Shown: piece after piece, positions 24,063 through 28,067 of the stretch
How the letters are laid out: the number at the start of each line of letters is the position of its first letter
Position numbering within the stretch: position 1 is the first letter of the stretch
Source of the DNA: JACQFZ01 sp045810625
GTDB lineage: Bacteria; Pseudomonadota; Gammaproteobacteria; Acidiferrobacterales; Sulfurifustaceae
Assembly (NCBI GenBank): GCA_045810625.1
Contig: JBJMVQ010000054.1
Coordinates: forward strand, 1-28,067
DNA: 28,067 bases
Direction: 5' to 3'
Position numbers and translations under genes: made by a program
The notes under the pieces: generated by a model
Databases searched by the model: none
What the model saw: only the letters and a program-made list of their open reading frames with translations
Told to the model about the DNA's origin: nothing

Positions 24063-24225
24063 AAGCCCGCTGGGAGAGATCACGCACTAAGCGTGACGCC
24101 GAAGGCGCAACCCGCCCGGAATCGCTCAGGCAAAAGGACCATCGGGTAACGCGACTCTGGAGAGCGGCGATTCGCAAGAATCGCCCACCGAAGGGGCTCA
24201 GACTCTCAGGTTACCGGACAGAGGG
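24063..24225 (+). ncRNA. Tandem glycine riboswitch (gcvT element)
   Basis: Two glycine aptamers side by side. Aptamer 1 (about 24068-24144) has GGGAGAG, CGCCGAAGGCGCAA and GCTCAGGCAAAAGGACC. Aptamer 2 (about 24152-24225) has CTCTGGAGAG, a perfect GGCGATTC/GAATCGCC hairpin, CACCGAAGGGG, and CTCAGGT...GGACAGAG; its P1 is CTCTG (24155-24159) with CAGAG (24219-24223). These are the conserved blocks of the class. It lies upstream of gcvT and is followed at once by a terminator, so it most likely works by transcription control, switching the operon on with glycine as in known members. Confidence 0.95.
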
Positions 24226-24253
24226 GCGATGGCCACGCCATCGCTTATTTTTT
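24226..24253 (+). terminator. Intrinsic terminator of the glycine riboswitch
   Basis: Stem GCGATGG (24226-24232) with CCATCGC (24238-24244), loop CCACG, then TTATTTTTT (24245-24253). It starts three bases after the P1 helix of aptamer 2 and lies 50 bases before gcvT, the right place for an expression platform. An alternative pairing of CCACGC (24233-24238) with GCGTGG (24254-24259) would break it. Confidence 0.85.
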
Positions 24254-24302
24254 GCGTGGTTAATTCTTTTCGCTTCAACGGTAACGGCATAACGTATTGA
24301 CC

Positions 24303-25400
24303 ATGGCGCGCCGCACACCCCTTTACGAAACGCACCTGGCTCACAACGCCAAGATGGTCGACTTCGGAGGCTGGGACATGCCGCTCACCTACGGCTCCCA
24401 GATCGAGGAGCACCATCGGGTGCGCAAAGACGCCGGCATGTTCGACGTCTCGCACATGAATGTCTTCGATCTGAAAGGCAACGAGGTGCGCGATTTCCTG
24501 CGGCTACTTCTTGCGAACGACGTTGCCGCGCTGAAGGCCTCGGGCCGCGCTCTCTACTCCTGCATGCTGAACACGCAGGGCGGCGTCATCGACGATCTCG
24601 TCGTTTATGTTCTCGAAGATACGCTCTTCCGCGTGGTCGCGAACGCCGCAACGCGCGAAAAGGACCTCACTTGGATTCGCAACTCCGCCGAGCTCTTCGG
24701 CGGTGTGCAGATCGTCGAGCGCGACGATCTCGCGATGATTGCGGTGCAGGGGCCGAACGCAAAGGAAAAAATCTATCGCGCGCTCGGCGACCCGGTGCGC
24801 ATCGCGGCCGACCCGCTCAAGCCGTTTCATTCGACGACGGTCGGCGAGCTTTTCATCGCCACCACCGGTTACACCGGCGAGGACGGTTTTGAAATCATGC
24901 TGCCGGGGTCCGCGGCGCGCGATGTTTGGGAAGCGCTGCGCGAAGTGGATGTGGCACCGATTGGCCTCGGCGCGCGCGACACGCTGCGGTTGGAAGCGGG
25001 AATGAATCTCTACGGCCAGGACATGGACGAGACCACCACGCCGCTCGAGTCCGGTCTCGCCTGGACCGTCAAATTCGATCCGGCCGATCGTAAATTCATC
25101 GGCCGCGATGTGCTGGAAAAACAGCGTGCGAGCGGCGCGCCGCGCGCACTCGTCGGCCTCGTGCTGGAAGGCAAGGGCGGCGTGCTGCGCAGTCATCAGA
25201 AGGTGTACTGCGAAAATCTCGGCACGGGCGAAATCACGAGCGGCGGTTTCTCGCCGACGCTCAATTGCTCCATCGCGCTGGCGCGCGTCCCCGCGGGCGT
25301 TCCCGTCGGCAGTCGCTGCCTGGTCGACGTGCGCGGCAAACAACTCGAGGCGCGCGTCGTGAAGTATCCGTTCGTGCGTCACGGCAAGAGTCTCGTCTGA
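24303..25400 (+). CDS. gcvT: Glycine cleavage system T protein (aminomethyltransferase)
   Basis: Transfers the methylene unit of glycine from the lipoyl arm of GcvH to tetrahydrofolate, releasing ammonia. The 365-aa protein has the family landmarks: RRTPLYETHLAHNAKMVDFGGWDMPL at the N-terminus, MFDVSHMN, VIDDLVVYVLED, GPNAKEKIY, TTGYTGEDGFEI, GARDTLRLEAGMNLYGQDMDE and the conserved SGGFSPTL near the end. Start ATG 24303, 50 bases after the riboswitch terminator; a TTG two codons upstream is less likely. It is the first gene of gcvT-gcvH-gcvPA. Confidence 0.96.
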   Translation: MARRTPLYETHLAHNAKMVDFGGWDMPLTYGSQIEEHHRVRKDAGMFDVSHMNVFDLKGNEVRDFLRLLLANDVAALKASGRALYSCMLNTQGGVIDDLVVYVLEDTLFRVVANAATREKDLTWIRNSAELFGGVQIVERDDLAMIAVQGPNAKEKIYRALGDPVRIAADPLKPFHSTTVGELFIATTGYTGEDGFEIMLPGSAARDVWEALREVDVAPIGLGARDTLRLEAGMNLYGQDMDETTTPLESGLAWTVKFDPADRKFIGRDVLEKQRASGAPRALVGLVLEGKGGVLRSHQKVYCENLGTGEITSGGFSPTLNCSIALARVPAGVPVGSRCLVDVRGKQLEARVVKYPFVRHGKSLV

Positions 25401-25410
25401 GGAGAGCGTC

Positions 25411-25806
25411 ATGAGCAAAACACCCGCCGACCTGAAATACACCAAGTCGCACGAATGGGTGCGCCGCGAAGCCGATGGCACGTTGACCATCGGCATCACC
25501 GACCACGCGCAGGACCTGATGGGCGACCTCGTGTTCGTCGAGCTTCCGGAGGCGGGCCGCAAGGTTGCGTCCGGTAAAGAGTGTGCGGTGGTGGAATCGG
25601 TAAAAGCGGCCTCCGACGTGTACGCGCCGGTGACCGGCGAGGTCGTCGCCGCGAACAGCGGGCTGGCCGACAGCCCCGAGACTATTAATAAGGATCCTTA
25701 CGGCGCCGGCTGGATGTTTCGGATCAAACCGGCGAATCCCGCCGAGTTGAACGCGCTGCTGGACGCCGCGGCCTACGAGGCGCAGGTCGCCTCCGAGAAA
25801 CACTGA
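25411..25806 (+). CDS. gcvH: Glycine cleavage system H protein
   Basis: Small lipoylated carrier (131 aa) that moves the aminomethyl group between the P, T and L proteins. The lipoylation site is Lys65 in VVESVKAASDVYAP; KYTKSHEWVR at the N-terminus and GDLVFVELPEAGR are also standard. GAGGAGAG-like ribosome binding sequence (TGAGGAGAGCGTC) precedes ATG 25411, 10 bases after gcvT. Two bases separate its stop from the gcvPA start. Confidence 0.97.
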   Translation: MSKTPADLKYTKSHEWVRREADGTLTIGITDHAQDLMGDLVFVELPEAGRKVASGKECAVVESVKAASDVYAPVTGEVVAANSGLADSPETINKDPYGAGWMFRIKPANPAELNALLDAAAYEAQVASEKH

Positions 25807-25808
25807 CG

Positions 25809-27206
25809 ATGCCGTTCATTCCGCACACCGACGCCGATATCCGCGCGATGCTCGACGCGATCGGCGTCGACAGCATCGACGCGCTCTTCGACGAAATACC
25901 GGAAAGCCTTCGCAGCGGCACCCTCACACGCGTGCCGCCCGGCGTGAACGAGATGGAAATCACCCGCGTCATGCAGGAGCGCGCGGCCGCCGACGGTTCC
26001 TATCTCAACTTCATCGGCGCCGGTGCGTACGAGCATCACATTCCGGCGGCCGTGTGGGAGATCGCGACGCGCGGCGAATTCTACTCCGCGTACACGCCGT
26101 ACCAGGCCGAAGCGAGTCAAGGCACGCTGCAGCTGCTCTACGAATACCAGACGATGATGGCGAGCCTCACCGGCATGGACGTGTCGAACGCGTCGCTCTA
26201 CGACGGCGCATCGGCGCTCGCAGAAGCGGTGTTGATGGCCGTGCGCGCGCACAAGAAGGCGCGGCGAGTGCTCATGCCGCGCACGGTGCATCCGATTTAC
26301 CGGCAGGTCGTGCGCGCGATCGTCACGAATCAGCAGATCGAGATCGTCGAGTTGCCGTATTGCACCGAGGGTGGGCACACGATCCCCGATTCGCTCAAAC
26401 GCTTCGACCGCGACGACTTCGCCGCACTCGTCATCCCGCAGCCGAATTTCTTCGGCGTGCTCGAAGACGTGGACGCGCTCACCGACTGGGCGCATGCGCA
26501 CCAGGCGCTCGCGATCGCGCTGGTCAATCCGACATCGCTTGCGCTGCTCGAGGCGCCGGGCGAGTGGGGCGCGAAGGGCGCGGACATCGCGACCGGTGAG
26601 GGCCAGCCGCTCGGCGCGCCGCTTTCCTCGGGGGGTCCGTATTTCGGCTTCATGGCCTGCAAAGAACCGCTCGTGCGGCAGATGCCCGGGCGCATCGTGG
26701 GACGAACCGTGGACGCGGACGGCAAGCCCGGCTTTACCCTCACCCTGCAAGCGCGCGAGCAGCATATCCGCCGGTCGAAGGCGACGTCGAACATTTGCAC
26801 CAATCAAGGGCTGGTCGTAACGGCCGCCACGATTTACATGAGCCTGCTCGGCCCGGACGGGTTGGAGCGCGTCGCGCGTGCCTGCCACGCAAATACCAAT
26901 GCGCTCATTGAGCGGCTGGCCGCGATCAACGGCGTCGAACGCGTTTTCGCGCGTCCAGTGTTCCACGAAGCGGTGTTGCGCCTCGGCGCGCCCGTGACCG
27001 ATACTCTGCAGCGGCTCGCCGCCGAAGGGATCGTCGGCGGCTACGACTTGACGTCGCACTACCCGGAGCTCGGCCAAGCGCTCCTCGTTTGCGCGACGGA
27101 GACGCGCACCGCGGCCGATATCGAACGGTACGGCTCGGCGCTCGAGCGCATACTCGGTCACGGCATGCATCAGGTCGCGACCGGAAAAAAGCGGTCCACC
27201 CTATGA
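25809..27206 (+). CDS. gcvPA: Glycine dehydrogenase (decarboxylating) subunit 1
   Basis: N-terminal-half subunit of the two-protein form of glycine decarboxylase (P protein), 465 aa. It starts MPFIPHTDADIRAMLDAIGVDSIDALFDEIP, with NFIGAGAYEHHIP, YTPYQAEASQGTLQLLYEYQTMMASLTGMDVSNASLYDGASA, and SGGPYFGFMACKEPLVRQMPGRIVG, all typical. The pyridoxal-phosphate lysine is carried by the partner subunit GcvPB, which is not encoded downstream here: tpx follows instead. The length and C-terminus look complete. The 465-aa ORF on the opposite strand is only a shadow of this gene. Confidence 0.95.
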   Translation: MPFIPHTDADIRAMLDAIGVDSIDALFDEIPESLRSGTLTRVPPGVNEMEITRVMQERAAADGSYLNFIGAGAYEHHIPAAVWEIATRGEFYSAYTPYQAEASQGTLQLLYEYQTMMASLTGMDVSNASLYDGASALAEAVLMAVRAHKKARRVLMPRTVHPIYRQVVRAIVTNQQIEIVELPYCTEGGHTIPDSLKRFDRDDFAALVIPQPNFFGVLEDVDALTDWAHAHQALAIALVNPTSLALLEAPGEWGAKGADIATGEGQPLGAPLSSGGPYFGFMACKEPLVRQMPGRIVGRTVDADGKPGFTLTLQAREQHIRRSKATSNICTNQGLVVTAATIYMSLLGPDGLERVARACHANTNALIERLAAINGVERVFARPVFHEAVLRLGAPVTDTLQRLAAEGIVGGYDLTSHYPELGQALLVCATETRTAADIERYGSALERILGHGMHQVATGKKRSTL

Positions 27207-27230
27207 CATCAAGGAAAGGAAAAACAACCC

Positions 27231-27731
27231 ATGGCACAGATCAAGCTTCGTGGAAATCCCATCAATACCAATGGTGAGCTACCCAAGGTAGGAAGCCGGG
27301 CGCCCGATTTCAAACTGGTCGACGGTACCCTGAAAGACATCTCGCTCGCGGATTTCAAAGGCAAGAAAAAGATTTTGAACATCTTCCCGAGCATCGATAC
27401 GCCGACCTGCGCAATGAGCACGCGCAAGTTCAACGAACACGCGTCGAAGCGCGACGACGTGGTCGCGATCATGGTGTCCGCCGACCTGCCGTTCGCGCAC
27501 AGCCGCTTCTGCAATGCCGAGAACACGAAGAACGTGAAGACGCTGTCGATGATGCGCGGGCGCGACTTCGCCGAGAAGTACGGTGTGCTGATCCAGGACG
27601 GCCCGCTCGCCGGTCTCACCGCCCGCGCCGTCGTCGTGCTCGACGAGAACGACAAGGTGATACACACCGAGCTCGTGCCGGAGATCGCGCAGGAGCCGAA
27701 TTACGAGGCGGCGCTGGCGGCGTTGAAGTGA
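27231..27731 (+). CDS. tpx: Thiol peroxidase (Tpx, atypical 2-Cys peroxiredoxin)
   Basis: Periplasm- or cytosol-located peroxide-reducing enzyme using thioredoxin, 166 aa. The peroxidatic Cys60 is in FPSIDTPTCAMSTRKFN and the resolving Cys94 in AHSRFCNAEN, the Tpx-specific placement on helix 3. No signal peptide is present, so it is probably cytosolic. A strong ribosome binding site, AAGGAAAGGA (27211-27220), precedes ATG 27231. It follows gcvPA by 24 bases on the same strand and could be read from the same transcript, although its function is unrelated. Confidence 0.96.
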   Translation: MAQIKLRGNPINTNGELPKVGSRAPDFKLVDGTLKDISLADFKGKKKILNIFPSIDTPTCAMSTRKFNEHASKRDDVVAIMVSADLPFAHSRFCNAENTKNVKTLSMMRGRDFAEKYGVLIQDGPLAGLTARAVVVLDENDKVIHTELVPEIAQEPNYEAALAALK

Positions 27732-28067
27732 GTTGAGCGCCCGCAGGGCGATCGTCGAGATAATAGTTTGTATTCCGCGGGATTCCGCCCCCGCACGACG
27801 GGTCCCTTTCTTTTGGGCGGCCAAAAGAAAGGGACGAAAGAAAAGGCCGCCCCGATGGCGCGAGAGCTCCTCGCCGCTCGCCGTCAATCGCGAAAGCGAG
27901 CCCAACTCGCCGGCCGTGAAAACCGCACGGCTCGGGCTCGAACAAGAGTCTCGCTTTCAGCGATTGCTTGGCTGCGCGGCTCGGCGCGCCATAGGGGTTT
28001 CTAAAAAGTGGGGTTTCTAAAAAGTCGCCGAGTTTCAGTTCGAGCTGGGTCTGCCGTTCGGATCCCC
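27732..28067. repeat. Palindromic repeat-like, gene-free end of the window
   Basis: No credible gene. It starts with a small CGCCC/GGGCG hairpin (27738-27750) without T-tract. A perfect 15-bp inverted repeat follows: GTCCCTTTCTTTTGG (27802-27816) and CCAAAAGAAAGGGAC (27821-27835) around GCGG. Beyond it, GAAAGAAAAGGCCGCCC partly repeats the same element in reverse. A larger imperfect hairpin has arms 27885-27900 and 27950-27966, with nested GCCGTG/CACGGC (27913-27931). Two head-to-tail copies of GGGGTTTCTAAAAAGT lie at 27994-28025. The CTTTTGG...CCAAAAG motif resembles, from memory, scattered repeats in beta- and gammaproteobacteria. Short basic frames across it look like repeat translations. 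Confidence 0.6.

Noticed and set aside
25773..27170. 465-aa open frame on the minus strand
   Set aside because: Antisense shadow of gcvPA with no recognisable domain.
27738..27750. CGCCC/GGGCG hairpin after tpx considered as a terminator
   Set aside because: Short stem and no T-tract on the plus strand.
27733..28020. 95-aa frame at the end of the window
   Set aside because: It reads through the palindromic repeat region, is strongly basic and has no domain or ribosome binding site.

Overview
The window looks like about 28 kb of a high-GC proteobacterial chromosome, most likely a betaproteobacterium (Burkholderiales or Nitrosomonadales-like). This rests on the gene set: KpsC, oligopeptidase A, a split-type glycine dehydrogenase (GcvPA), the FTR-type iron uptake genes, HemP, and a secreted DUF4124-glutaredoxin. 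The taxon is inference; there is no rRNA marker here. No tRNA, rRNA, CRISPR array, integrase or transposase was seen.

Layout. (1) 12-791 (-): TauE/SafE-type membrane exporter. (2) 1019-9829 (+): a surface polysaccharide block with a double-domain GT2 glycosyltransferase, a second glycosyltransferase, a two-domain KpsC-like Kdo transferase, then the complete dTDP-L-rhamnose set rfbB-rfbD-rfbA-rfbC with ATGA-type overlaps. (3) 9851-12981 (-): gamma-carbonic anhydrase, glutathione reductase and the SrkA stress kinase. (4) 13036-16243 (+): oligopeptidase A, an SH3-domain membrane-anchored protein and a secreted glutaredoxin. They are followed by a structured 500-base non-coding stretch and then xthA at 16746-17516. 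(5) 17595-23878 (+): a metal (iron) uptake locus of the FTR type. It starts with a strong Fur-box-like site over a promoter, followed by cupredoxin, FTR1 permease and HemP. After a terminator-like hairpin come an outer-membrane barrel protein, a P19/FtrA-like protein, an OprB-like porin, a second cupredoxin, and an FtrD-like polyferredoxin interrupted by an in-frame TAA. (6) 24021-27206 (+): promoter, tandem glycine riboswitch with intrinsic terminator, gcvT, gcvH, gcvPA. (7) 27231-27731 (+): thiol peroxidase tpx, in the place where gcvPB might be expected. (8) 27732-28067: palindromic repeat-like DNA with no credible gene.

How the parts work together. Block 2 would make dTDP-L-rhamnose and transfer sugars, including a Kdo linker, to a cell-surface glycan; the export genes are not in the window. 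Block 5 would bind periplasmic iron (FtrA and cupredoxins), move electrons (FtrD) and import iron (FTR1 permease). Two outer-membrane barrels lie in the same gene string. The glycine riboswitch would couple gcvTHP expression to glycine. The strongest items for follow-up are the expanded FTR locus with its two porin-like genes, the nonsense codon splitting FtrD, and the structured or repetitive intergenic regions.
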